NCBI GenBank assembly: GCA_037576195.1
Contig: CM075104.1
Location: 19,670,211 to 19,734,210, forward strand
DNA from: Phytoseiulus persimilis
Taxonomy: Eukaryota; Arthropoda; Arachnida; Mesostigmata; Phytoseiidae
Length of the DNA: 64,000 bases
Direction: 5' to 3'
Part shown: positions 1-12,278 of the stretch, in pieces
Numbering within the stretch: position 1 is the stretch's first letter
Layout: every line of letters starts with the position of its first letter
Notes under the pieces: generated by a model
What the model was told of the DNA's origin: nothing
What the model saw: the letters and a program-made list of their open reading frames with translations, nothing else
Databases searched by the model: none
Translations under genes and position numbers: made by a program

Positions 1-70
1 AACCTCGTTCCCAAGTTCCCGTGTCGATTTCTCAATAATTCTCCACATGCTGTCAGAACGTTTGCATCCG

Positions 71-355
71 TCAGAATGCACCAATCGTTTGAAGCGCTTT
101 GCATTCATCCCACTTATGTACAGTGGCGGTCAATAAAACAGAGCTCGCAGCTCCTTTCCAACCATACAGAACTTCTCCGGAAATGTCCCGAATATCGATC
201 ATCGAATCATCTTGCAGAGGGAGTACAGAGCTTCCGACGCGTCCAAGATGCCTCCGTTGCGGCGGAAACTGGCTTTGAAGTTTGCCGATTTTCAGATTGT
301 TCAGGTGGTTTTCAAAGTCCGGTTGGTCGGAACGATGGTGATTGCGAACTGCCAT
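71..355 (-). CDS. hypothetical 94-aa protein, single exon candidate
   Basis: An intact ATG-to-stop frame of 94 codons that I do not recognise. The start was chosen because it is the first ATG below a TATA-like box (388-396, minus strand), which would give a 5' UTR of only about ten bases. The predicted product is hydrophilic at its N-terminus, with basic and Asn/His-rich stretches. The C-terminal half contains an acidic turn (DDSMIDIRD) and an aromatic segment (GEVLYGWKG). No signal peptide, membrane segment or known motif is visible. The opposite strand carries a frame of nearly equal length, so the call rests only on the TATA spacing and balanced composition. It could be a chance frame. Confidence 0.22.
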   Translation of the reverse strand: MAVRNHHRSDQPDFENHLNNLKIGKLQSQFPPQRRHLGRVGSSVLPLQDDSMIDIRDISGEVLYGWKGAASSVLLTATVHKWDECKALQTIGAF

Positions 356-387
356 AGGTGGATCATATTGTGGAGAAAAAGCAAGAG

Positions 388-396
388 TATTTTATA
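388..396 (-). promoter_or_regulatory. TATA-box-like motif
   Basis: TATAAAATA on the minus strand, starting 41 bases upstream of the ATG of the 71-355 frame. A start site about 30 bases downstream would fall near 366. The motif is common in DNA with A/T-rich patches, so its value is only supportive. Confidence 0.25.
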
Positions 397-3300
397 GTTC
401 TACTCTCATCCCTGGGAGTGGGAATCCCAGGTCGAGAACTTCGGAAGTTTCTGCCTAGATAGGTTATCGGTCAAAAAAAAAGAGCGTGCCAGGGGTCCCC
501 CTGGTGAGAGTGGGGGTTGAAAATTTTCTCCATCTGTCGAGCTCCCGGACAGTCTGTAACTCACCGAAGAAACCTCTCCTTCATCTTCTCCCGAACCATT
601 CATGGAGAATATATGGGATACATCCATTCATGGATCCGATGAAAACAGTGAGATATAGTGGCATCAAGTGGAGCTTTTTATATCTTTATCGACCATGATC
701 GGTGCCTGCATGGTTGTCATCAACAAGAAGAGAGCTCACGTTTGAGTCGAAAGCTCAGGAGCGGAGCGTCGAGGTTTGCGTTTCTCGGGTGATTTGGGAT
801 CGATGGTATCAATCGATTGCCTTCACCATATATTATCATGTATTCTTCGGTTCCGAAGAGCTGGAGGTCTGATATTTGCGAGCTGCCTGCGAACGGCTCA
901 GAACCGTTCGATTGTGGGAAGCAAGCGGGGCATGATAACGCATCTTGGACTTTTTATCGATTTTTGATGCCACCGTATGCTCCCCGGAGACTCGAGCGGG
1001 CGAATTGCCGCAGCGCTTCAAGCTTTATTGGCTGAATATGGTTCTGGTCATCCGGAATCATGTCCCATGTATCACGAACCTCCACTGACTAGAGATTCGT
1101 TCTGAGGAACCAAACGAATTAATATTCGGAGGGGATCCTCATTGCTCCAACTACAGAGCTAACGGCGCCGTCAGATCAAGAACAAAGCTCGTGCTGCGTG
1201 CCGAGTGAGCCCATGAGCCCCACTTCACGCTGAATGCGATGAGGGCAGTTGATTCGCGGGTTTCTGGGTTTCGGGTTCGTTGGGTTCGGTTGGCAATGGT
1301 ATAACTAAATCGAGAGCATGTGTTCGTGTTTGGAATGCTCCACCCCCGACCGTTCCTTCCCTAATCCACCCCGTCTCCCCGAAACGAGCACTCTTCCCCC
1401 TAAGCTGTCATGGATGATTTTGTCGTCCATTCGAGCAAACGTGTCATTAGCCGTATCAGCTCTCACAATCGGCTGCAACCCGGGATGAAGCCAGTTGCTC
1501 TTGGGTAGCGTCGCACGCCACGTTTGCATATCATCGATCCGCCGCGCTTCGATCAGAATCTCCATCGATGACCCCTCACACCGATCAGTTATTCCGATTC
1601 CAAGAAGGGTTTCCAAAAAATCAGGCCGAGCTCCAGCGCCCTTATTGACGGCGAGCCTGTGATACTAGCTCATCTAAGCTCATTTTCTGCCTGCCCGGCG
1701 GCCAACGACTCGACTGACCGACGCCAACTTCGGTCGAGGACGATCGCGTGGAGTAGGCAGCCAGACTGCATTAGTCTCGTTCCTCCCCGTGATATTCGAA
1801 TGAGAGCCTTCCGGTGCGAGAGGGGAGCAGAATAAACATAACACAAGATAAACATGACAACTTACACCGACTCACATTCATGAGTGCTCGTGCAAACATC
1901 TGCCGTACTCCGCGAGCATCGGGGAACTTGTTCTCCGCACGAAACGCAAAAGACGGACGATACGATCCGCTCGTTTCAGACACACGTGTACAGATCCTCA
2001 CTAGGATCCCTCGTCAGGGCCGGGAAATAACTTCCAGGCGTCTCGCTTTCAATGAGAGACGGGGCTCTCTGGCGGAATGCTCTCATCCAACCATCAGTGG
2101 GTTTTTAAACTGTTTGAGTGAAACTCGAACGTTCCTCGATTAGAACAAGACGAGGGAACGACGGATGATCAAACAGGCCCTTCAGATGGAGCGTTCTCGA
2201 TTCGGATCGACGGTGATCCAATACGTTGGCGCCCTTCTGAAGCTCGCGAAGTCGAGTATTCTCGCGCTCATTAGTGTGATGTTCGGCTGGCGTTTTCGGC
2301 GAGAAGCGCTCGACACCGATTCTGCTGACTTCGTCGACGAAATATTCATCGTCGCTGACATCCCACGAACGTCTAGAGTTCCTGGATGATCGAGCCACGA
2401 GCCGATTCGGTGACACGCAGAGCATATGACATTCGATTCTCCCATCGCATTCAGTATTTCCAGTCAGCGGTATCGCACTTCCTCCGATACTCTTACACTC
2501 TCTGTCTGGAACCCCGTTGAATATTTGTTCACCGTGTTGTCTATCTTGCATTTTTCACCATTAGTCAACAAAAGGAAATAAATCTATCACCAGGGACGTG
2601 CCTCATGGTATCAGGAAGAACGTCCAAGCAACTCCGCCTCTAGCCACCTCGAACTCATGGACTTTATTGGATACTTCATGGACTAGGGTCAGCAAGCTGA
2701 TCGTGGTTGCCCTTAGTTAACAGACTTCTGAGAGTCCGATCGTCCGAATTTCCACCGTCGTTCTGTATTTCGCATAAGATAGTCATTGTGAGTTACCCAG
2801 GGAACGCATCCTGCTCAAAAGAATGTATTGAGGAGGGGCGGCACGGCGCATGGCTCCGGGCAGATATTTCTCCGAAGCAGCCAGGGGCGGTCGATCCGCG
2901 GATCATAGATTTTCTTCCAGCGCAGAAATACGCTTTATTCCGAGCGTGCATATTGGGGCGTAATCGGCAGTGGAACGAAGAGATCGGAACGGAAGAATCG
3001 TACCGGGAGGCTTTAAAGATGGCGGCCGAAGCGGGGGGAATTTGAAGCTGATTTGGATTTCATTTGAGTTGTATCACAAATATATGATATCGCTCGAGTC
3101 ATGGAGCTTCCCCTCTTGAAGATTCTCAACTTTGTTCAGGATGGGCAAAACGTTCTCACTGAAACATTCAGTGGCGACTTGCAATCGCTTCGTTCTTCGT
3201 AGCAGCAGAGTCTACCGGGAAAGCTGCAGTTGCGATGCGAGGAACCACTGTCCATGGCGCATTCAGTATACCGACGATGATCAACATAGCGGGTTGTCTT

Positions 3301-5218
3301 GTGAAGTCTGTCAAGCATGCTTCAACGCTTTCCAACACGTGCACATCTCATACATCGACGGAACCAGTATGATTAGTGGGGGAACATCGCACACGATAAA
3401 CGAACGCCCAAATAGTACTACAATTGAAGATGATGAACCATTTCGCGGCCTGGATATGATTTTCTGTTGAGACTAACGACAGCTCTCCCCCGTCTGTATG
3501 TAACCGATTGATGAACCAGTGAAACGAGGACTCCACCGGTCTATTCCATGACCGTCTTCGGGACACTTTCCTCTCCGAACGGTCGTGGGACAACAAGACT
3601 TGATCTTCTCAACGATGTCAACGAAAAGTGGTAATGGAGACGCTCAGCGGAACGCCAATCTGAGTTCGCTGCCATATCAGGCTAATTGTACCACGCGCTG
3701 CGATCGAGCCATCGGTCTTCCGAAAATCCGCGAAGCGGGGGCCGCCCGCTCCGTTGGAGGGAGATCCCGGCCAGCAATAGAGGGCGTAAATTGCCGAAGT
3801 GTCAGGACAATCAGACAACTCGTGATTGACTCCATGCACGCGTCCCTTCCCCAAGCCAACGACCACGAGCAAACCCGCTCCAACCGGGCCCGTTGTGCAA
3901 AGTCACCCCGTACGCCATCACTATGCGTTGTGCGCTCCGCTTCCCACTGAATGAGCTCCCGGGAAGAGGGAGAGTCTCGTGGAATTCCGCTTCCCACGGA
4001 CGAGTGGCTCCTGGGAGCGTTCATGGACAAATACGGCAGCGGAGCAGATAGTCCTCCATGACCAACTGGGACTTATCGCGACTTCAGCGGCATGATTGAC
4101 CAGCCGCTGTCGTGAGAGAGGCGCGTGCATGGGGCTTTTTCACAGCGGTTTCACGCGCGAAATCGAGTTCTCGCTCGGCCCCCCATTCAAATTGCTGCTC
4201 CCTGAAATGTGAGTCCTCAAGAAACCGACGCCAGGATTCAACTCAGAGAGGGAACGGCATTCACTCGGCGCACATATCCTTCGGCTGGTGGTGGAGGGCG
4301 GCGTCAGAGCTTGGTGCGTGTTGTGTTTGTCGAATGAGGGATCTGACTCACGTTCCGCAGTAGGGTCCTGTTCTTAGTGGCGAACTCGGTTGCGAAGGTG
4401 AACGGCGGCATTCTTCCGCCACTGTTGTTTACCGCGAGCGCGACTCTCGGTCATATAACGCGTTCCGTCACCCGCTCGCTTAGTCTCGAGCCTTCGGGAC
4501 GACCCGGAAACCGACTCAGCGACCCGACCCACCGACCGAGGTCTACGGAGGTCGCTAGCTCGAGTGATCTCGGGTGACTCGAACGAGCCCGAGAATGAGT
4601 TCCTGCAACTCCACGGGCCGGCTCTCAGTCGTCGAGAGCTCAATGCCTTCCCGGAAAGCTGACTCGCTTGTCAATCTTCGCTATGACACGCTCAAGCACC
4701 GAGAGGACTCCGACGCCATCTCTTCTCTCGCGGGAGGGAGGCACTCCACGTACTCGAAGCACCGTAAACACTCTCCGGTGTCGGGAGAGACGAGTTACAT
4801 GATTCGTTAGCTGAAACGTTCGCAAGCTCCAGAGACCGTACAGAATACTTCGATCCGGGGAGCTCGTCCGCATTCTTCAGCTAGGCTGCGAAGCGCAGCC
4901 CTCTGCGTCTTCGAATGGCCATCATATAATTCTGTAGGAGACTGATCAAGATTCCGTTCCGACCCTATCGGAGGAGCAGTATCCGCTGGCTTGTTGCTGA
5001 TGAAGTTGTGAGACTGCTCTGATTGTGAGACGGATATTCCTCGCCGCGTGTCAACCCTTTGAGTTTCAATGTGGCTGCAGAAGAAAGTCCTCACGTATCA
5101 GATTACCTGAGACGACCACAGAGCATCTTTTGTCCCCGGAAACGCCTCTCCTAGTCCCCTACCTTTTTTGATCGCATACGGTACCTCTCACGGAGTCGGA
5201 AGAATTCAGCTGGAAAAT
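397..5218. other. no supported gene
   Basis: No frame here joins to a recognisable domain. The longest frames (for example 148 codons on the minus strand at 2105-2551, with plus-strand frames overlapping it) are within chance length, and several are open on both strands at once. No tRNA, rRNA or clear transposon ends were seen. Small genes or individual exons cannot be excluded. Confidence 0.5.
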
Positions 5219-5470
5219 ATGCGTGTGCTCAACGGATCGAGCGCGTGCGGCGACAGCACGTCCATCGACCGGCGCGTCGTCGCACGCGCCTTCCTCCTGC
5301 TCGACAGTGACGTGAGTTTCGCCTGCTGGGTGCGATCAGAATTTTCATCACATGAAAAGACTTTTCCAATATTGCAGTGCTCATCCGAATACATCTCGAC
5401 GCATCGTTGGATGGATGTAACGCCGACGCAGTTTTCACCGCGCAAAGAGGCGTCCCGCATGTTTCGGTAG
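5219..5470 (+). CDS. hypothetical small protein with one possible 66-nt intron
   Basis: A plus-strand frame from the ATG at 5219 to the stop at 5468-5470. It contains a well-formed short intron: donor GTGAGT at 5312, a pyrimidine-rich 3' stretch, and acceptor TTGCAG ending at 5377. The intron is 66 nt, a multiple of three, so spliced and unspliced forms are both open. Spliced, the product is 61 aa and has no recognisable motif. The residues before the intron are hydrophobic (AFLLLDSD). No neighbouring exon could be tied to it. The splice sites are the only support; the intron may belong to a different, unrecognised transcript. Confidence 0.15.
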   Translation: MRVLNGSSACGDSTSIDRRVVARAFLLLDSDVSFACWVRSEFSSHEKTFPILQCSSEYISTHRWMDVTPTQFSPRKEASRMFR

Positions 5471-8400
5471 TCTCGGCCCCCAGCGACTACCGGGCTGACG
5501 CATTCCTCATGATGAGCTCGCGGGAATCATTTCCGAAACCATGATCGCAGGGCTCCACAGAACACGAGCAGTCGTCGGATGAACCTCGTTCGAAAGACCG
5601 CTTACACAGTCCTGCCCATCGTTGCCATCTTCGGATAGATGCTCGTTGATTATGAGCGGCGCTGCTAATGCATATCACTAACCGACAACATGTACGACCC
5701 GTTACGTACAGCTGCCTTCACATTTATTATCTGCAACCGAAGCGAACCACAGCGACGGATTTGTGATCATCACCAGGATGCGACACGCCGTGTGGCGAAA
5801 TTCTCGAGCCGTCCCGCGACCCATTCCTCCCAAGGCGCTCTCGGATTTCCTCGGACTGTTCCATCAGCATGAACTTGTTTTCGGCTCGCTTCCGCTTCGG
5901 AGTACCTCAACGTCCCAGCCTCGACCTTTCAGTGTTTCGGGCCGGTCTTGCCATCGGCAGGAAAAGTCTCAGATCCCTCCGGCTGCAGCGAGGGAAGGCG
6001 CAAAAACAGCACGATCATGAACACGTAAGCGAAGTACGAATGCAGTGAGTTTCGCTTTGCTAAGGCTGCAAAAGCCAGTGGCAGATAATGTAGCGTGGTA
6101 CGTGGCGGAGACGTTGATGAAAGGCGTTTGGTTGGGCTCCCTTTTCCCGATAGTGCTGCTCTCACCAGTGGAGCGTTCCGATGATGCGATTTGGGGCAGT
6201 GAACGAAGAAATACATTCAATCTGAATCGAGGCTGACCGATGGCTCGGTAATCGAGAATCTGTCGGAGCCCCGCTTGACGCGGGTGAGAACCAATGTGCG
6301 GGCCCCGCAGCTTCGGCATTCCCGGCTCGTTTTTATTCCGATCGACGACGCATCTGAACGGAGCATCTTCCACCGAAATATAGGGAAGTGAGGCCAACCG
6401 CTTCTCTTGTTGAGAGGCTCTTCTGGATATCGCGCTCCGGCGCAACCTCTACTGGAGGATGCCTTCTTACTACATTTTAGTTCGTCTCCTTCCGCCGCTG
6501 CCTATCGAGGTCACTGAGGTAGAGGTCGCTCGCCGCAGCCCTTTCGGGACTGCTTCCGGTGAACTTGAGAAGCGTTCCGCTGCCTGCCTAGATATTGGTT
6601 CAGATCGTTCGAGGGCACAGTTTGGATCCGCTCATTCATCGAATCGGTTCCGATCATATTGAGTGACCCGCGTTCCGAACAGGGCCGAGCAGAGGAAGAA
6701 GGTCGAAAGGCGGTTTCTGATGTGACCGAGAACCGAAAAGTCAAGGGATAAGCACCGTTACATATTCATGGGCGGCTGGCGGCTTTCTACACAAAAATAA
6801 TGACATCAGCATGGGGAGGAGAAGCCCGGCCAGCCAGTTATCTCTCGGCTCTCGGGCTAAGACCTCGCAGCTCCGCTGTCCTGGGTGCAGGCTCAAGACC
6901 TGTGCCTTCCCTCCGTCCGGGAGCTCAAATCGCTGCTCCGTTTCTCAAAGAAACGACGTCGACCGTTTTTTGCTCACCTTGGAAGAAGAATGGATTATTT
7001 GGCCTACCATGACTACCAAAGCTCTAAGTACGTCCTCTGCCCAAAAAATGCTCACCTCTATTCCCTCGATTCGAGAGGGGAATGGTAAGCTGGGCGAGAT
7101 ATCGTTTTCACTTTTAGCAAGATCTCGCTCCTATACGGCAACGTCACGAAACCGGGACAGGGGAAAACGGGCGAAAAGCTCAAGAGTTGATGCGCGAGCG
7201 TCTTCGGAAACTGAACAAAATAGAGAGCATGTTAGCGTGGCAGAGGAAGGTCTGGATGAGTTCCTCCAGCCATGAAATGAGTTATGGGGCGCTCAAATTC
7301 GAGTCTTGCAACACGGCCGGCTCGCCGCCCACCGACGAAATGGTCGGCAAAAGCTTGAGCGAATCGTACCTCTTTTCAGGAGAGACTCAAAACCTCCGCT
7401 CGAGAACGAGGATTTGTTCCCATTGTCGGCGATGGCGTCCTCACTGTCGTGTTTGTCCAGATCCTTTCGTAATTCCATCCCAAGGAGTATATTTCGGAGT
7501 TTCGGCAGTCAGAAATCCGGCGAAATTCTCCTGTGAGTCTCCTTATCTGCGTTCCGGTCTCCGCTTACAGATCACGTGGGAGGTGAACCGTGCTGGCAGA
7601 AGCTGACGTGCAGTTCGTCGGCTCATCTGAAGGACGTACAGGGGTTTCGAGTCAGGGTCTTATGCAGAGGACTCCACCGAAAATCTCTCCGTACCCGTTT
7701 CTCGATGTGTGGGTGAGTGCCTCGCCCCGTGGGTGGATGTGACGGCAGACGGGCTTACTTGGCTGCCTAATGAGTGGAAGGACTCAGATCGAGGAAGCTA
7801 ATTATTCGTGCAACCTAGACTAACTTGATAAATTTTGCTGCTTACAAGCTTCTCTGTCTCCGGAACCAATTTTGGGTGACTCCGAAGAATCGATTATAAT
7901 CCGCTGTGAGAGGGTTGTGAGGCGTCGGTCCGGAGTTCTGGCTCTGGAAAGTTGCCTCCGGATCGGGATTCGGTCACTGTCCTCGGAAAAAATGCAACTG
8001 TTTGTTGATGACTCCATGTGCCGAGTCCCCTACTCTCGATCCTCGAAATCAGGTCGGTATCTCAGTCATCAACGATGATGTCATCATATAGCTGCCGCCT
8101 TCGGATTGGCCGGGTGCCACAGGACGGAAGAAGTAGTTGGTTTTCGACGATCGGACTTGCCGGCGACTTCCTGACCGGAAACGCCATTTGAATGAGCTCT
8201 GAACACGTTGTTTGGCATCGTGTCTGAAAAAATGCCCAACTCCGCCCATCAAGTATTGATCCAATCGATCGAGCCCAGAATCCTCCTTGAAGGTGCTCAG
8301 GAACATCAGGAATGATGCGAGCTCTAATGGAGTATTCGATCTACCCTCTGGCATCGAGACCAACTCCTGGAAACTTGCGTCCCCGCTCTAAGAAGACAGT

Positions 8401-11400
8401 TGTGTAGCACGGAAGGAACACGTTCGTGGAAATGTAAGGATGACGGAAGGGAAAGCGGTACGACGGGCAACAAGATACCAACAAGAACAATGTTCGAACA
8501 AGAGTAATTACCGACAAGTTCTCAGCAGCCCAGAAAAAGTTTCCGCTAGGTATCATTAGTGTTGTCGGAGCAAGTGGCGGACAGCGGCGTCAATTAGTCA
8601 ACTGTTTAGAAATGCCTCAATTATTCCAGCCGATGCTTCTGCGGAGGCGTTCATTATCCGTGAAGTTTGTTCCGGAGCTTCTCTTCCATCTTCGCAACAG
8701 TTGCGTCACTCGTCACATCCGTACGGCCGGTGCATCAAGCGACAATTTCACAGGCCTAACGTTGTGGGTCGCCACTTGGGGTAGATGTGTCGATTCTCCC
8801 GGGGTCGTCGACAAACGCCGAAGACGTTTCCAAAATATGCGGTATTAGACACACATTAGAACTAGAGATTTCCCGCTTATATTCGCACTCCTGATCCTAC
8901 TCGACTGCGCTCCTAGCTGTCGCGTGTCTGTTGAGCGGCTTCCATTTGTTTTATCAGGCCAATCTCGTCTCTGCGCGCACGCCCGCAAATGATGATCACT
9001 ACCGGATGAAGAATCTGTGCTAGGTTGAACATCTCGGAACCAGATTTCTAGGTGATCTTTTTTCCGAAAATCAGGAGCTCTGGAGCCCCGCCTCTCATTG
9101 AAAAAACCAACCAACACCTGTGAAGATTCCCTGTAATCATCCCGGGTCCGATAATTGTTCAATCTCCCTTGGAATGACGGATGTTGCACATGAGCTTCTG
9201 TTCGAATGAGGAAAGTAATCTAAAGAAAACTCATTGCCGGGGCAACCAGGTTGGGGAATGGCGAACAGCCAAAGAGCGTAAACTTTCTGCGGTCTATCGT
9301 TCCTATACAGTAGCTGCCTCATCCAGCGAACGTATGGAGCTCCAGCCGAGTTCCCACGAGGGTTTCGAAGCCCCGATTTTCATAGAATTCCGACCGGAGT
9401 TTCTCAGATGCAAGGGAGCGGTAGTGCATGGGCTGTATGAAGTATCGTGCGGTGCGAACGGCTCTGGCAGAAACGATCGCTCCAGGAGAACGTGTTTTGA
9501 AACGGCGACGCGAGAATCCGACAGATCCCACGAGGATTGGATTGAAACAACTGTCCCCGAACAATAAACCCGTTTCACCGAGCTCTCTCGCCGAATCATC
9601 ACACTTAGCGGCAGCCATGCGCTCGCCATGAGCGTCCACAAACACGCCGGTCGTTTTGCCAAGCGGTCGAGGCTCATTCCTGCCAACCAACATCGGTCTT
9701 GCCGGGTGGGCGGCACTCAATCCACGCTGGTCTCCATGTAATCCGCACAACACCTCGTATTAAAGGATGGAGCTGCTTTGTTCCCTCGTCGGAGCAAGTG
9801 CAAACAGCTCTGCGAAACGTCTAGTTTTGGCCAGAGATGCTGCAGACACCGCAACCCTCATCATCTGTGTGGCTGGAGCTTTCAACGCAGCCGAGTGAGC
9901 TTCTGGAATCCTCGACAGTTCGGAGCTCTGAATCCTCGAGGAAAACGTCGCGGCGCTCGATGTAATGACGTCCGAGTCCGTTGGGAGCTTCGATCGGAAC
10001 TCGCTTCGCCGCGAATCACATTTGAAACAGGGACGGTCTCGCTGTGCGATGGTGCGGTGGCGGTAGACTTCACTAAATCTCGCTAATGCCGCCGGATCGT
10101 AAGTGAGATCCGGGCGAGAGACAGTTCTGTGGAGCTCTGAGTAAATCTTGTCCGTCGTCTTTGTTGTGCTTGTCCAAAGCGAGCGGGAAACAGATGTCCA
10201 TTAATTTGTCTCCGTCGGACTATGAGCAACGCTCGCAATTGAACGATGGTCATTCAGCCAACTTGCCAGCCCACATAAAATAGCGGAATGAGCCCGGTGA
10301 AGTGCTGCGGAGCCGAGAAATGACACAGCATCCAGGCAGCACCGTAAAGATGGGGGACAAGTATTGAGGACACAAGGAAGACGTGAACAAGGAGTGCGAA
10401 GCCTCGAGCGCTATTGTTCCGCACAGCGGAGAAGACTAGAGCTCGAACCTAACCATCAGTCCGACTAACCGCTTTGACGGCGAGAGGGTCGGAAACCAGC
10501 AATTCCGATGACAGTATGCGCGTGCTCGTCCGAATCCGCGTCAGTTTTCGGGAGAGGCATCGGATACGTCGGCAGGAGCTCTCAAACGACGAGTTTCGCA
10601 GCTATCCTCTAGTTTCAAAAACTCCACTAGGTCTGCGCCGAGGGCCCCGACAGAAATCCCCTCTCTGCCAACGACAACAACGTGCAATGAACGCAACAGT
10701 ATCGGTGTTTAGGATTCGCTTCTTCCCACTCTTCCCCGAACGACAGCTCCTTCGCGAGCGGAACTTCCCGCTGCGTAGCGATAGCGTTGAATATTGAATC
10801 TCTGCCGATTCGGAATGCATTCATCCCGGGCAAGCATCGATACGGTTTCCTGAATGTCAAAGGAACCGCCTTTCATTTGGTCGAGCGTCAGGCAGCAGAA
10901 TAAGATATGCAGCACGTTGCGCTGGATGACGTGATGACAGGCTTGTCTAATTGAAGCGGGTTTCGATTCATTGTTCCCGCGAAGAGACCATGCTCCCCCC
11001 TCCCCGCTTCCTCTGAGGGCTCTCGCGCGACACAAATACGACGAAATCGCCGCACTCAACGATAAAACTCAGAAATGTTCTGCTCGCCCGCAACCTGCTG
11101 CGGACTAATTATCTGAATTATCAGCGAGGAGGAACCTCGGATCGCCACTCAATCCTCTCGATTTTGTTCTCGCTAATCATGGGCGGCGGAAACTCGTCGT
11201 TTATTCAGCCCAGTCATTCAAAGACAGACTCTCAAATCTATGGGAGCGATGGTCGTACCCGGGTGCTGACCAAAATCGAAACGATTCATCAAAACCCTTG
11301 CTGTAGAGAGTCAAAAGTGGACTTTCGGTTGAGCCTCTGGCCGGATCGCCACAGTGCTCGCTCAATTAAACCCAAACCGATCAAAATTCGGAACCTGGAT

Positions 11401-11978
11401 CTGTCGGCTGACGTTCCGACTGCGTTCGATCAAAAAGATATCCGGACGAGCCTAAACAGCTTCGTTCAAGTTCGTCGCCTTTCAGCTCCTGTTGGGGATT
11501 AACCGATCCGGCGTTCCAAAGTCGTTTGTAGCTCCGACGAATATTTCGCGGATACATATTTTCCATCGTCTCGACTCTCCCAAGCTTCACTTATTCTCGA
11601 TTGGAGCGAAAAAAATCATCACGAATGTCGATGAGTTTCGGAGAGAGTTCCATCATGTTCGCTTGATTTGTCCGAGAACGAAAGGCGATTCGGCGTGGAA
11701 GTAGAATCGCTCAGATGGCTTTCTCGGAACGCAACCATTTGTAACAGAACTGAGTGAGCTCCGGGATGTTCTAGACTTTTGCTTACAGCTTCGGGGCCTA
11801 TCTTCGAACTCACCAGCAGAACCCGATCGCAGATGAGATTGGCGCAGACTCAGGGCAGGCCGAGGATTATTGAAGCAGAATGTTCGCTGACGGGCATCTG
11901 ATAATGATAATCTTGCCAGGGCAGTCCCTCTTGCCGATGTCCTGTGAGATGTTCAATGCTTGATGACCGCTATCTTCC
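5471..11978. other. no supported gene
   Basis: Frames of 100-154 codons occur on both strands (6811-7275 plus, 5969-6445 minus, 9319-9753 minus, 9181-9567 plus), often overlapping one another. None shows a domain or chained splice sites that I could verify. No repeat units, tRNA or transposon termini were seen. Confidence 0.45.
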
Positions 11979-12278
11979 AGACTATCTATCGATGCGTCGG
12001 CTCGTTGGCCGTGTGGCATAAACCAACGCCTTGGGTGCCACGCTAAGCTAGCAATCGCGGGTTCGATCCCCGGCCGACAACAAAAATTTCTTATGTGGTG
12101 AAAAGAGGATTTAATTTGTATCAGAATTAAATCTGGACCATCTTAAGACCCAAGCCCACCGCCCGCAATGGGATTCGCGAGGCGATAGGGAGTGTTACTG
12201 AAGCAATACCGAAAGGTGATCCCAGGACACTTCTGAGGGCTGAATGGTTCAGCCGGAAAACAAAGACTATCTATCGAT
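11979..12278 (+). mobile_element. tRNA-derived SINE with 15-bp target-site duplication
   Basis: The insertion (11994-12263, 270 bp) is bracketed by an exact 15-bp direct repeat, AGACTATCTATCGAT, at 11979-11993 and 12264-12278, the hallmark of L1-type target-primed insertion. The 5' head is tRNA-like. An A-box-like TGGCCGTGTGG (about 12006-12016) lies in a D-arm with TTGG/CCAA pairing. A near-consensus B-box, GGTTCGATCCC, lies at 12060-12070. GTCGGCT at the head pairs with GGCCGAC at 12071-12077 like an acceptor stem. The anticodon-arm analogue has an irregular loop, so this is not a working tRNA. The body is unrelated to tRNA and contains a perfect 9-bp hairpin at 12108-12133. The tail ends in a short A-rich run. 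The exact duplication suggests a fairly recent insertion. It would be mobilised by a LINE elsewhere; none is present in the window. Confidence 0.85.
12060..12070 (+). promoter_or_regulatory. RNA polymerase III B-box of the SINE
   Basis: GGTTCGATCCC matches the type-2 pol III B-box. It sits about 50 bases downstream of the A-box-like element, a spacing typical of tRNA-derived promoters. Confidence 0.75.
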
